NCBI RefSeq assembly: GCF_023856365.1
Contig: NC_064539.1
Span: 20,897,019-20,961,018 of the forward strand
DNA length: 64,000 nucleotides
Direction: 5' to 3'
Origin: Brienomyrus brachyistius
Lineage: Eukaryota; Chordata; Actinopteri; Osteoglossiformes; Mormyridae
The notes below the pieces were generated by a model. The model saw nothing but the letters and a program-made list of their open reading frames with translations, searched no databases and was not told the origin of the DNA. Below, one piece after another: positions 32,390 to 44,617 of the stretch. Positions within the stretch are counted from its first letter, which is position 1, and every line of letters starts with the position of its first letter. The translations under genes and the position numbers were made by a program.

Positions 32390-32830
32390 GGTGTGTGGTG
32401 CTCCCAATATCTTTGTAAAAAGACGAAGATCCTAGTCAATTGAGTTCTGGTGCTCCCTGCTTTGCTGTATGGCTGCGAGACATGGACACTATCCAGTGAC
32501 TTGAGACGAAGACTGCATACCGTTGGTATTGCGTCTCTTATGAGAATCCTGAATTCCCCAAGTGTGATCCGGCTCACAGGATCCTCATTGCTGGAGACTC
32601 GAGCGACTGGGCCAGGCCAAGGGAACACCCACGTAACACCTGGCTGCAGCAGATAGACAGCCATTTCTGGAAGGCAGGACTGGACCCATGTTTCGGCCTG
32701 GGGGGTCGCCAAGTGGGATACCAAAGTGTTTCTTCCTGTGGTGGATGTAGTAACGCACTGTCCCAGTGCATGCTCCTCAACCTGACCAGACCTGGTAGCA
32801 ACTCTAACCCTCTCATTTCCCAAAAGACTT
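32390..32830 (+). pseudogene. LINE reverse-transcriptase C-terminal fragment
   Basis: The plus strand encodes ALLYGCETWTLSSDLRRRL followed by a diverged tail, a motif (LLYGCETW) that follows the reverse-transcriptase domain in RTE- and Jockey/CR1-type LINEs. Frames break soon after (about 32530-32660), where nearby pieces resemble the usual continuation with the frame shifting. No endonuclease or RT core is present, so this is a dead 3' fragment. Confidence 0.6.
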
Positions 32831-33938
32831 AATTGTATTACTGCACTGACCAATAAAAAAAAATCTGAACAAAAAATGTTCTTGTTTACGGTATACCTGT
32901 ATGCACGGAATTACCTGCAATCAGCAAGAGCAGTATTTACAAATCAAATTATTTTTTAACAGATTTATTTTTTTCTTGGTTCTTTTACTTAGAGCACATC
33001 AATGCCTTGTTCACAAACCCATGACAAACACTAGCAAACAAGTGAGTTGATCATGCCTGATGTCTAAATGTGTGTTATGAACAGTTCAGTGTCTGTTAAT
33101 CATCTTTGTTCTAGAACACACAAGAGAACACAGAACTGAAGAGTCTTGGAGAGGCACTGCTTCACTGGGGGGGGGGTACAGAACCACATAGCCCACAACT
33201 ATCTAATCAACTCCGACACAGAAAGTGATGAGAAATACATGGAAGTCTATTAGCTTAGTAAGGCAGGAAATATTTAGCTTCACTGAAGTTCCTTTATTAA
33301 CCTAATGGTGGTGCTGTTTTGCACAGTATTTTGCCAGACATTTTCTGAACCACTGGGCTTTTTTGGTTCCACCTGGAAATAGCTCTGATGATACATTGGC
33401 ATTAAAAAAGATATCTTATGTGGTTTGAAAGTTAATTTTTCTTTTCTGCTTTTGGTGAGGCACTGCTTCAGCAGGTGTCACTGGTTGTTACTGGGATGCC
33501 AGCTCATCATAGCACTCAAATTACCTCAAAGAATGAACCATGGACACAAAAATAAAAATAATAAAATCATGGAAAATTTAAAGTGACTGGGGTTGTGACA
33601 GTCTGGGGTTACAGAATCAGTCAGCTGCAGCTTTTGGATGAGCAGTAGAAGATGTATGTATACCAGATGAAAGGAATGACTCACTGGGCATCCTTGGACA
33701 CCTTTACTGGGTATAAAGACTGCAGACGCAGCATTCAGTTTGAAAATAATAATAATAATCATAATTAATAATAATAACAATAATAATAATCTTTATTTAT
33801 ACACCGCCCGGCCAAAAAAAAAGTTGTGACTCTTGACCCCATCCACTACTAAATCCCGTGAACCACATGTGAAGAGAGGCCTCCCCCAGCCCACAGACCC
33901 CCCTCCTCAATGAGATGCCAAAAGCTCTCTTTAGAATG
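32831..33938. other. No gene recognised
   Basis: Contains AT-rich sequence, a G run at about 33170 and an (AAT)n-like stretch at 33745-33795. ACACCGCCCGGCC followed by an A run at about 33803 resembles the end of a Tc1 family. Confidence 0.4.
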
Positions 33939-34052
33939 TTAAGACGAACAGTACAAAAATCTCACACATAAGAAAGTTATTGGTTTTGCCAGTTTCAAAA
34001 GCCTCCAGTTTCTTCTAATCTCCAGACAATAAGGACCATTAAATTGTCCTCA
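33939..34052. repeat. Inverted-repeat copy 2 of an unidentified ~115-bp sequence
   Basis: Reverse complement of 32211-32324, about 1.6 kb away. Similarity stops sharply at both ends on both copies, so it behaves like a discrete element and not a decaying large duplication. Confidence 0.8.
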
Positions 34053-34710
34053 GATGCCTGGCAGCTTGAAGAGAGAAGCTGTTATGATGGCCAATCATTT
34101 TCAAAGAGCCTCTGTATCCGCAATTATGTTGCTTCGCCATCCCAGGCCAAATTAAATTTCCTGCTTATACTGTCAAGTCTTAACGCTGACGTCCGGGAAA
34201 AAAGGGGCAGAAGAGGGGGGAAAAAACACCATTGTTGGAATATTTTTGCTTATGTTGTCAAATCCATTTGTATTTATTTGCATGGATGTCTGTATGTGCC
34301 TGTGTGTGGGAGAAAGGAAGGCAGAGAGAGACGGAGAGATAGAGAAACAGAGAGACCAAGAGATGCCTGTCCGCCTAAAAGGACTGCCGATGAATATTCC
34401 AAACAAAACATTTTGATTTCATCCTGATTGGCTTTTGATTTGTTGTAAAACTGATTAGTGGGAAGTAGATATACTGATTAATTCAATGGAACAGCATGAT
34501 GTGCAGCGAGTCCCCTGAGACAGACTCAGGGTGAAATCTGCACAAAGCAAACCGTACTCACTGTGACTCAGAAAGAGAGACCGAAAAGTCAGATTACCAA
34601 ATTTGCCTTGCAGTCACGCTGTCCACAACGCTACTAGACTATGTTTCTACCTTCTGTTTAGGGGGCTATGAAAAACATTACATAAGACAATTTACAGTAA
34701 GTAGTCTAAT
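34053..34710. other. No gene recognised
   Basis: A purine-rich AGAGAGACGGAGAG-like stretch at 34320-34370; nothing else supportable. Confidence 0.4.
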
Positions 34711-34711
34711 A

Positions 34712-34846
34712 ACCCATCCATCCTTCCATCCATCAATCCATCCATCTATCTATCCATCCATCCATCTATTAATTTCTCGCTACTTCTCCGAATGGGGTCT
34801 TAGATGGATCTGTAGTCTATCCCAAGAATCATGAGGCCCAAGGCCG

Positions 34847-34850
<4 letters not shown>
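34712..34850 (-). mobile_element. SINE/LINE 3' tail fragment, minus strand
   Basis: (CCAT)n/(CTAT)n repeats at 34717-34770 followed by TTCTCCGAATGGGGTC and CAGTCTATCCCAAGAATCATGAGGC match the reversed tail of a GGAT-tailed retroposon. Confidence 0.55.

Positions 34851-34880
<30 letters not shown>
34851..34880. repeat. (AC)n microsatellite
   Basis: An AC run of about 30 bp. Confidence 0.9.
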
Positions 34881-34882
<2 letters not shown>

Positions 34883-37800
34883 TGTATTTAAATATGGGTA
34901 ACATGCAATATCCTTATATCTGATATACCTACAAGGCCTGGCATCATTATTTCATTCGCTTTCTCAGCATCTCAGTCCTATGCGCCGCTGTGACAGTATC
35001 AGACTATGTGATTGGCTTGTGCTTAAACATGGCTTTCCACCTGTAAACATAATGCAAACCAAGCATGAGTGGAGTCTTTACTATCAACATTTCTGATATG
35101 GCCACTAGGTGATGTCGCAGTTATGGGCCTGGTCGTGTGGAAGAAACACTAGAGCAGCAGTTAACTTCTGCCTGTGATATTGTCGTGATAGGAATAGCAC
35201 CTTCTGCAGCAAACCGCAAACTGGCAGCACTCTTAGGGCATTTCCCCAGGGACCAGGAAGTATATCTAAACACGTCTGTGAGCATGTTCTCCCTAAAAAC
35301 ATTCCCCCAGTTTGCTGCTTAGCGTGTGGAGTCCCCACAGTGACAGGCTGACGTATGTGTGATGGTGTGGATGCATGACTGAAAATGGCATCTTGATGCA
35401 CATATTGATGATAGCATGAAGGGTGGGCAGGAGAGGGGTTTTTTTGGGAGGGGGGACTGAACCAGGTGAGCCGGCAAACCCTGAGAGTAATACGTTTTAA
35501 TTAAACAGCAGTAACCAGGAGACATCTTAAGCTGTTAGTTTGCTCAGGGAAGATTACAGGGGGATAGAAGCAGACTCCGCACGGCAATAAAGGATACAAA
35601 CCCATGCTGTGCTGCGTAATTGAAATATTTGTTTAATCTCTGGTAGAAACGGAAAAATAAATCAGCATGCACATGCAAATTAAAGGCGGCACTGAAAGGA
35701 GCCGGCTGTCGGGCAGCATGAGGGGGAACGCGGTGTGTATCGGCAGTCACTCGCGGGCACAGTGGCGGCTAATGTGTTAAAACACAGATGCTTCTGTGCC
35801 GGTTAAAGACGGCCCGCATGCTAATAGTGTCATGTCTGGTGAAGGCAGTGCGGACTGCCATCAATCACGGCTCGCCAAATGGCACAAAGACCGAATCCAC
35901 AAACTTTATTCTCCGACCACCGGCACAAAGCAGGGGTCCAATAGCAGGAGCACTTCAGCAGATGTAGCATAGTTAGCTGAGGAATAGAAATGTTCTTCCA
36001 TAGTAACTTTCATCGCTTTCTATTTCTTAATGTCATACATTATAGTGTTGGTTGCATCATAAAGCTTAAAACAAGGGACTTAAAACAAACTGAAAAGGCT
36101 GAGTAGCTAAAAAAATCATGCTTTTAAACTTGCAGACAATGCAAGTAGCACAAGCTGTTAATTACAACACAGGTGTTGTGCGTTTGTGTTCGTGTGTGTC
36201 AAAGTTAGTTAAAACTCATGGCTGGACCCCTTTGTCGCATTGAGACGTGCCTGGTTTATGCATGACCTGTGTGTAGCAGGCACGGTACAATTAACCCGAA
36301 TGCAAAATTTGCTCATAAGCAAATTTTACTCATAAAATAAAAAAGTACAGAAAGACCGGTCATGCTTGGGCAGTGAGACCTTGTGATTCATTGTGATTTC
36401 ACTTTAATTCCTGATTTGTGTACCACATCATTGCATTTACTTTTTTGTGAGAGGATGACTGACCAGGACCCGGCCCAGTCTTTGAAGCTGATGGAGATGG
36501 TCACCTGGAATCCACCATCACAGAGATTATTCACATCTCAGCCGGTGTGATGCCTCACTTTAATTACACTCAATGGCGTGCTGTGTGGGGCGATTTTGTG
36601 CCTGATGATCCAGCAAGAAATGTCAAGATGCGTCCATCATGAACAGCTTCTGGTAGATGGTGCCCTAGTGAGAATGGAACTGCACTTAATAGAGGAAGCG
36701 CCATGCGGATGTAGCTCTGAGAAGTGCTGTACTGTTCTGAGTGCGCGGCAAGGTCACATGTTTCAGGACGGTTCTCCAGTCGTGTACGTGGAAAAGACGA
36801 GAAGACCTGCTTGTTTTCAGCTTCAAGTAATTATCCTGAGATGGTCTGGACGACGGCGACCTTGATTGGAGGAGAACATAAATGAAAAACAGAAGAAACA
36901 TCACTTCTTTTAGCTAACAGGAAATCAGTTTAATGAACAGGAAGATACTTGGTATGAGTGTAAGAGAGGACCCTGGTCTCTGGTACACACATGTCTGAGA
37001 ATGTGTGCATGTGTATGGTTCACATTTTGGAAAAATCTACAATATGGTGGTATAATTTTTTAGGCACCTATATAAAATTCATACATTTCCTTAAGATTTG
37101 TGTTCCTGATCATTTTTTTTTCTGTCTGGATTTTCTTTTTCTTTTGATCCATTAATTTGGACTCATTTTTAGAGGATTTTAATTCTGTCCGTACATGGAA
37201 ACATTGCAGACTCATTAAAATGCATGACTTTGTTTTTCCATTTGATTTCCAGGAAGGAATAAGTGGAAGATACACATTAATCCGCACACTGTTAGAGGAG
37301 GACTCTTATCAACGGGACTTTAATTAAGAATGCCCTTATGTGTGTTTCCTGATCTGTAGGAATTATTTAATTACTGGGAAAAGTCTCGGAAATTTCTTAG
37401 AGAAATTTAAGGGATGCTGGAAATATTTAGCTTGTAGCAGGAAGATATTGCTATGAAGGGAGCGGGTTAGGATCACACTGCATGAAATCAAATAACAGAA
37501 CTTTGTCACATGACATCAGGAAGAGCCAGATGGAAAAGTTCATCCACTGATTACACGGTATATTTCGCAGTGTAGTTATAAAAGCTGTCGATGGGCAGCA
37601 GGCTTAAGGGTGAATAAAGTCACACATACGGTATAATATGAGTTCCTACTGTGAACTTTACTTTATAGTGCATGACTCTAAGACTCGACCCCGGAACCAG
37701 ATCACCAGGGGAAAACGTCCGATCCACAGCCATATAGGCAATGACATATAATCAAGTACTGAAATAATTTTTTCCAATCTTACACTTGAATTACTGTGTT

Positions 37801-37925
37801 GTGGGATGTACTGAAACATTAAGGTTAATGTTCTTGGGGGATTGTTCTTTAGTTTTCCCTTACCTTGATAAAATGGACATTTTGCAAATGTCATGGCAAA
37901 TTTTCCTTGGATAAGGCTCGTCATG
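34881..37925. other. No gene recognised
   Basis: Three kilobases without a supported gene. Frames at 35105-35401, 36578-36865 and elsewhere are short and show no domain. Confidence 0.4.
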
Positions 37926-37929
37926 TGAC

Positions 37930-38135
37930 TTGCCATCCATCCATTATCCATTATCCATCCATTATCATCCGCTTATCCGGGGTTTGGCTCGCGGGGGTAG
38001 CAACTTCAGGAGAGGTACCCAGACCTCCCTCTCCCGTGCTACCTCCACCAGCTCTTCGGTGGGGATGCCAAGGCGTTCTCAGGCCAACCGAGAGATACAA
38101 TCCCTCTCTTGATCCTCCGTATCACTCCAATCTGG
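37930..38135 (-). mobile_element. LINE-like 3' end, minus strand
   Basis: (CCAT)n-like repeats, then ATCATCCGCTTATCCGGGG, GCTCGCGGGGGTAGCAACTTC, CAGACCTCCCTCTCCC and GGGGATGCCAAGGCGTTC. In the reverse direction this is a common fish retroposon 3' region ending GGATAAGCGG...ATGGATGG, the same tail as family A SINEs. Confidence 0.6.
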
Positions 38136-39285
38136 TTGGGTAGTGCCTGGGGTGTCTGTACTTATGAGTTCATTAATCTCTACGAAACTCAGCTGACAGA
38201 GGGAGGTGTACAGTTACTGGTTCTACCAGTTCCCAGGGTAGGCGGGGAGGCAGCAGAGGCAGCAGAGGCAAGAACGGGTGGAGCGAGCCACTGTAGACTG
38301 GACTGTGAAGGTTCTGGACAAGCGGCGGCCATTTCTGGGCCAGGCTCAGGAGACTCACATGCAGCAGTGGATTCCCCTAAGCAGGGCTCTGAAGATGCTG
38401 TGGCAGATGAGGTGGCAGCCACAGGCATAGCCAGCATGCCCTGTTTCCTTCTCCTGCAGCCAAAGACAAGGGGCAGAGCCGAGGAATGCTGCAGGGAGCC
38501 GGTGGTCGGCTGTGAAGAGGCAGCAGGCTGAGCGGCTTCACACTGTGGAGATGCAGTGCACTAAGGGGCTTCACACTGTGGAGTTGCAGTGCACTAAGGG
38601 GCTTCACACTGTGGAAATGCAGTGCCCTAAAGGGCTTCACACTGTGGAGATGCAGTGCACTAAGGGGCTTCACACTGTGGAGATGCAGTGCACTAAGGGG
38701 CTTCATGCTGTGGTGAAAGCAGTGGGCTCTAGAAAAGTGCCGTGCAGTGGCATTGCAGCGGGCTCTGGTGAGCCGGGTATCCTGGGCTGCATGGGATCCG
38801 ACGAGACCGGAGATATGGCCACGACCAGCTCCTTCCACTTCCTCCTCCTTCAGCCAAGGTTGGGAAGCTACAGAGAGATGGTGGACTGAGTGGCAGTGAA
38901 GTGTGGAGAGCTGATGGGCTGAGTGACAGCGAGGAGAGAAGAGCCAGCGGGCTGAGCGGCAGTGAAGTGCGAGGAGCCAGCAGGCAAAGAGGCCTCTCGC
39001 TCAATTAGCCACTGCATCGCCCCCATGTAGCGCTAGGCCTGCTCTACCTCTCAGGCATCCGCAGCTCGGGTGAGCCCTGCCAGTATCTGTTGCATGAAGA
39101 GTGCTCTGGCCTCGGGCACCTTCTACACCTTCTACAATTGCAGGTGACCGTGCAGCAGAGAGCGGTCGTCCTCAGGTCGCAGGCGGGGTGGGTCCGGAGG
39201 GATCAGCACAGGCTCTGGGGAAATCGTGCAGGCAGAAATGAAGACCATAAGGGGCTCCTGGGGTTAGCCACTAAGCTGGTCATTC
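38136..39285 (-). mobile_element. Internal region of a decayed LTR element, with minisatellite
   Basis: The stretch adjoins the LTR at 39286-39585 on the internal side. On the minus strand near 39000-39100 a gag-like helical frame (EVEQA, MGAMQWLIEREASL) is broken by stops. Further on comes the 11-codon minisatellite at 38537-38712. The plus-strand frame at 38109-38531 is Ala/Gly/Glu-rich and is probably incidental. I could not find a primer-binding site or second LTR. Confidence 0.45.
38537..38712. repeat. 33-bp minisatellite (11-codon period)
   Basis: The unit CTTCACACTGTGGAGATGCA plus GTGCACTAAGGGG is repeated about five times with few changes. Because 33 is a multiple of three, both strands keep open frames; the minus strand reads SVKPLSALHLH repeats. 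Confidence 0.92.
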
Positions 39286-39585
39286 TGTCTTGACTTGAAG
39301 AAGGAAGGACTCAGGGGCAGGCAGTGTGATGAAACAAAAATGGGGTTTATTGAACTAAATGAACAAAGACTAGAAACAAACAGGACCATAAGGGATCATA
39401 AACGGGAGGACTGGCCACCAGGAAGGGCACAGGCAACAGGAAGGTTCGACATCAATGACCAGACTGGGGCTGATGAGATAAACAGGTGCTTAAATACAAG
39501 GACGAATAGGGGGTAACAAGCAACAGGCGTGTCTCATCAGGGTCACGTTATGGAGGAGACCGGAGGCCCAAGCGTGGTCATGACA
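39286..39585 (-). mobile_element. LTR, minus strand (same family as 22849-23149)
   Basis: From TGTCTTGACTTG to GTGGTCATGACA, 300 bp. It shares GGGGTTTATTGAA, ATCAATGACCA, CTTAAATACAAGGAC, CAACAGGCGTG and CATCAGGGTCACGT with the solo LTR at 22849. On the minus strand it has TATTTAAG and CAATAAACCCC. It lies next to the decayed internal region on its left, so in minus orientation it would be the 5' LTR. No target duplication was found. Confidence 0.78.
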
Positions 39586-40299
39586 AAGTTCACACATTAT
39601 GGAACATTTACTACAGAGTAACTGTGAGTACTTACAACAGCAACAAACATATGATGATGATATAGTAATGTACTACTTTACGCAACTTAATGCAACACTG
39701 ATCATCACACGCCCCTTGAAACCCAGCCTTCACTAGTTGTTGTACTTCGCTCAAATACGTTGTCTCTAAATTACTCAGGAGGCGCCAGGAAAGCTTCTGT
39801 TGGCCGGAAGAGCTGGTGTTGCCAGTGCTGAGAAAGATGCACTTCTTCAAGGGTCTCGGAGGCACACTTTCTGCTCCTCGCTACAGCAATCAGCGTGGAG
39901 TAATGTGCCGAGGCGCTCGGGATAGGAGAGAAAGGGTACGTTATATTGCCTGTGGTGCGAACCTGCCTATAGGGAGGGAAACTTAATATAACACTTGCTT
40001 TCCTTTTTATTGCATTGTGTATAATAATGCTATGGCCAGTTTTATATGCAGGAATATATTTTTGTAGTTAGGGATTAGGTTATTATGTTTCTGTGCCACA
40101 GACACAATAACCCAAAAATGTATATTTTTAATGTATGAAGAGATACACTAATATGTAGGGAAACATCACCTTACTACTGCTGTACTTCTGAGGGTCACAA
40201 TCAGGTTAGTCAGTTTTTGCAGCTATTTTTTGCTTGTTTATTAGTCTCTTGTGGCAGATTGACATTGTGCCTGGTGCAGAAAATTCATGTTTATTTGTC
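39586..40299. other. No gene recognised
   Basis: Nothing supportable. Confidence 0.4.
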
Positions 40300-40748
40300 T
40301 GTCATGGTCCATCTGGTCCCAGCCCAAGTGCTTTGTCCCTGTTTGGCCAGCAAGGGTCGCTGTCCGTCTTTATCCCCACCTGTCTTTATTCTAGTCCCTA
40401 GTGTGTTTCCCTATTTCCTGGACCACTGCATAGCTCCATGGGTTGAGCATATGGCCTCAGAGGTTGATCCCCTCTGGTCACCTATTTTTGTACTGATTGG
40501 TTTTCTGTTTTTCTTTTGCCTTTAATTGTCTTTGTTTTGTGTCCTTGTTTTGGTTTACTCTCCTTGTGCTCTGTTTCACTTCGGTTCTGCTTTTACTTTT
40601 GTTCCAAGTCATAACCTGATCTACTGAACCTGAGCACCTGAGTTTAGCCCTGAACTGGGCCCTAAACTGTAGCCCCAGAACTGAGCCTGTCATCTGAGCC
40701 CAGATCTTATAATCTGTGAGCTGAGCCTTCAACATAACCCGGTGACAG
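40300..40748 (+). mobile_element. Possible LTR fragment
   Basis: It begins TGTCATGGTCC, contains pyrimidine-rich TTGTCTTTGTTTTGTGTCC and ends near CGGTGACA, in the style of fish Gypsy LTRs. There is no matching duplication at the flanks and no AATAAA in the right place, so this is weak. Confidence 0.35.
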
Positions 40749-42194
40749 CGCCTTGTAGCATGACAAGCTGCTGTACTCATCTCCCATCATCCCACCTCCC
40801 ATATCGGAGCCACAAGTCCATCAATATATGTGAAATGGTTCTTCTGTGTCTACCTCTTCGTATTGTAAATATGCGCTGACAAAAACACGACTCTCAGCCT
40901 TTGTAACAGTTACGATGTCAGACGCTGTACTGCCCGTCCATACTGTAGCAGGGATGATTTTGTGAAAATGATTAGTTGTTTCTGCTTATCGAGGGATGTG
41001 ACATTCATGAAGTGCTGAGAAAAACGGTGGGCGACTGAACGGGAACTGCAGGGTTATTTGGGTGGAGGCAAGAGCTCCGCGATTTTACTTTCCAGTCGGC
41101 AGACGCGGTTTGTTTGTCCGGACGTCTCTCTGCTCTTCAGAGATAATATGCTTTCTGAGCCAGGGACGCCTGTTTAATGTCATTCTGCCGCCTCTCTGAG
41201 CAAATCCTGCGTGGCTCGCTGCAGTTGAATATCATCACTTTGCTGACATTTCCTTCCTTTAACATATCCTAAAATAAATAAGACATATTTTTGTTTTACA
41301 AACAGACGAAAACCTTGCACTAGACAAATGACTGAGAAAACCTCCTTGATGTCATATATCCATCCTTTCACCCATCCATCTTACCTAGTACAAGACTGCA
41401 CTGAGCCCAGAGCCTATTCCCGGAATGATAAGGCATAACAGGGGGACATCTTCATTGGGAGCACATTAAAGATAAGGGACCTTATAAACTCCACAAAGAA
41501 ATATAAGCAATCATGACAACACAGGCGTAGCGATATGTGACAAACTGGACAGAATATGCTGAACTCTTTGCCTACAGATCAGGAGCACCTGCTGCTTGAC
41601 TGACCTTGGATGAGATTGCATGCTGCTTATGTCTCATTTCACTGACACACACATTTGCATGAGCTGAAGTATTTTTTGTCAGTTTCACTCAAGGTTCAGG
41701 AAATAAAAAACTTGTTCCCTCAAACACACGCCCCGCTGGGCTCTCTTTGTGCCCATGCAGGCCAAATGACCATTTTGATTCTGACACGGATATGGTGGAC
41801 GCTGCCTTATGCAATGCAATAAATCTGGGAAAGAACATTTCAAAATGAAAATGAGACGAGAATTTGTACATCTGCTTTATTTTATTTACAGAAGATCAGG
41901 TATGTGTGGTATTAGCATTCCAAATGGAAACGGCCATTTAAATCTGCTCAGGCTTCCCTTGGTTGGTTGCTATCGCTTGAGGAGCCTTCACCACATCTGA
42001 CCATCTCAGCAGAGTGACCATTTACCTGTTGGTGAAGGTACTCTGTCACAAGGCTTCATTGTCATGTTTGAAGGATTAATTAAGGAGGCAAGGAACAGAA
42101 CACATGGATAAATGCTCATGCCTTCAAACATTTACTGAAAGGTAATCCCACAGGAACACACACACCAGCAAACATTTATATTCATATTTTTGTA
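40749..42194. other. No gene recognised; one old SINE tail
   Basis: At about 41365-41500, CCATCCATCTTACCTAG followed by CAGAGCCTATTCCCGG and CTCCACAAAGAAAT resembles a reversed, diverged SINE. The rest holds nothing supportable. Confidence 0.4.
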
Positions 42195-42395
42195 GGGACT
42201 GTCCATTTATTTCTATGGGAAAAGCCCTAATTTCAACAATGACAACCTTAACCCATACCCTAGCCATACCTCATAGGTATGTAAACAACAAGACTCTTGT
42301 CATTTTTCGTTTTTTTTGTTCGCAGTCACAGATTTGTATAAAATTGAGCTTCCCCTTGTGGGGACTGAAAGGGTGGTCCCCATAATGTAATATAA
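42195..42395. mobile_element. Dispersed repeat with GGGGACC-type ends
   Basis: GTAGGGACTGTCCATTTATTTC, TATGGGAAAAGCCCTAA, AAACAACAAGACTCTTGTC and AAATTGAGCTTCCCCTTGTG followed by GGGTGGTCCCCATAATG match, in order, a non-coding repeat I recall from many teleosts. The partial inverted ends suggest a MITE. No target duplication established. Confidence 0.55.
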
Positions 42396-42519
42396 ACATT
42401 ACCCACTGTAGCATGTAAGTCAATAGATTACCATAGTGGTTATACCAAGATTCAATATTAAGGTATGTATGGCTAAATAATTACCCACACATTTGTTATA
42501 TTGCATTATTAATTATATA

Positions 42520-42843
42520 CAGGGATGGACGTAACTGGTACGCAGGTAATGTATGCATTCACCTTTAAAAACGATAAGCCTACGTGCGACAATCGATTGC
42601 TTGTAAAAGCTACTTATTTTATGTGCATTTCCGCTGCTATGACAATAAAATACCTTGCATTTTAACCTGGATACCGCAAATGAAGTAAAGTTACCATATA
42701 AAGATTAAAACACATTATGTTTTGTTTTCATATCAGCACAAATGCATATGAAATAAGTACGTATTTACACCGTTACCACAATCGATTGTCGAAAGTATCG
42801 TTTATAAGGATGAATGCGTGCGTATCAATTATGTCCATCCCTG
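42520..42843. mobile_element. hAT-type MITE with 8-bp TSD
   Basis: Terminal inverted repeats begin CAGGGATGGAC at the left and end GTCCATCCCTG at the right. Pairing continues weakly to about 90 bp inside, with ACAATCGATTG present in both arms. The flanks ATTATATA (42512-42519) and ATTACATA (42844-42851) differ by one base, the 8-bp duplication of hAT elements. It is 324 bp long and has no coding capacity, so it was moved by a transposase from elsewhere. Confidence 0.88.
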
Positions 42844-42851
42844 ATTACATA

Positions 42852-43437
42852 AGATGTTTAGTAGGTTGTTGGGAAAAAGTAGAATGAATATGAAAAGAAA
42901 TGCATCCAAATTACTATACAAAATATCATTAACAAATGACAGCAAATATGAAACTGGGTGCACCCTGGGTAACTAATTAGACAAATTAATAAAAAAAGAC
43001 GTCTGCACAGTATGTGCATGACTTTTTCCAAAATGACTTTTTCCACTGTCCGTGAAACACAGCATAAATGAGAGAAACGGATCTCAGTCCAGGTCCATAT
43101 GAACAGTCCGTTCAAAATAATAATAAAAGCAGCGCAAGTTCTACTGTTCCTGTTCATGGTCCAAGCAAATAGCTGCTGACACTTACCAGGTCTTGGCAGT
43201 GACCGGTTCAAAACAAGCATTACTGCTTGCTCTCCCTCACAACTGTGCGACAGTCCCCAGGTGGCTCGCCATTGCTTCTCTTCATTATTTAGTTATAACA
43301 GCACAAAGGTTTTAAAAAAAGCTGATCTAACCATATAAATATGCAGTCATAAATATATGTGAGTTCTTTTATAACAATACACATAATTAAGCTGCAATGA
43401 CAGAAAATGAATGTAAAGGGATATGTGTAATAAATGA

Positions 43438-43438
<1 letters not shown>
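42852..43438. other. No gene recognised
   Basis: A minus-strand frame at 42858-43220 (120 codons) shows no domain and is hydrophobic throughout; probably chance. Confidence 0.4.
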
Positions 43439-43479
<41 letters not shown>

Positions 43480-43480
43480 G
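43439..43480. repeat. (TG)n microsatellite
   Basis: A TG run of about 40 bp. Confidence 0.95.
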
Positions 43481-43949
43481 TGGCACTTGACAGACTGAGG
43501 CATCATGGCGGCGGCACAAAGGAGACGAGGTAAGACCGTTGTATACGAGGTGAATTTTTTTTACAGTCCCTAAAAGGATCTCATGAAACCACACTCATAC
43601 ACACACGACAGGGAAACACAAGGAGGTTTGATGCTGGACCGTAAAGATCACACACGGTAACTCTTTACAAAGGGCACGGAAACATGCATGTAGCTGGTAT
43701 AGATTGGGCCACACGCAGGTAAACACACTTACATACACTGCAGACACAGCACAAGTATTTACAACAGCAAATAAACACAGGCAGTATTTACACTGCAGGC
43801 GGGGATGCTGAGGAATACTAATAGACTCTGCCACACGGAGTCATCTCACTGGTAATACAATATGTGCAGAGCATGCTGGGAAAATGCAAATATCCCTTGC
43901 ATGTGTTATTGGTGATACTTGTTGTCTTCCTGTGTGCCCTGGCCTGTGT
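43481..43949. other. No gene recognised
   Basis: Nothing supportable between the microsatellite and the LTR element. Confidence 0.4.
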
Positions 43950-43954
43950 CTTGC

Positions 43955-44617
43955 TGTTACGCCCCAGTCTTGTGTTGGGATGTGTCAGGTGTGGGGAAAG
44001 AGGCGAAAAGAAATAAGGGGACGCAACTAGCCAGAACTGCACGGCGCCAAAGTGTATTGAACTCTTAATACGGAAACACAAATGTGAACTTCAGGAGTGG
44101 CCCAGGTCAAAACAACAAAGAAAACGGATGACTAACTAGGTGCATGAAACCTACATACCAAGAGAAAATCCAAACAAAAGACAAACGGTACGCTAACTCC
44201 CTAACTAGCCAAAAACACAGCCCAAACACAGGTTTAACAATGGACAAAACACAAAATACACAAACTATAAGATCACACACCAAAGCCAAATCGCAATCCA
44301 AAAAGACATAGTCAGTCCAAGCAAAAGTCAAATCCAAGATCAAAGTTTACCACAAATATATCACAAGTACAGCACAATAACAAGCTCTCCCATACGCAAG
44401 ACCCCTTAAACTGCAGGCAAATGGCCCTTTCATTCATGTGGTGAGCACGAAACCAGGACCAAAACAAGGCACAGGTGGTGTTCATCTTGTTCATCGAGGA
44501 GGCGAACAGAAAGCAGACATCTTCTCAGGCAGGCAGAAGGTGGATATAAAAACCCAACACTGGATCCCTGGAGCATGGAACCTGGAAAAGATGCAACCAC
44601 AAACACAGACCGTAACA
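43955..44617 (-). repeat. 3' LTR of the deleted Gypsy element (663 bp)
   Basis: Ends TGTTACGGTC...GGGGCGTAACA on the minus strand. The region GGATCCCTGGAGCATGGAACC is shared with the 5' LTR remnant at 45530-45555. Confidence 0.82.
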
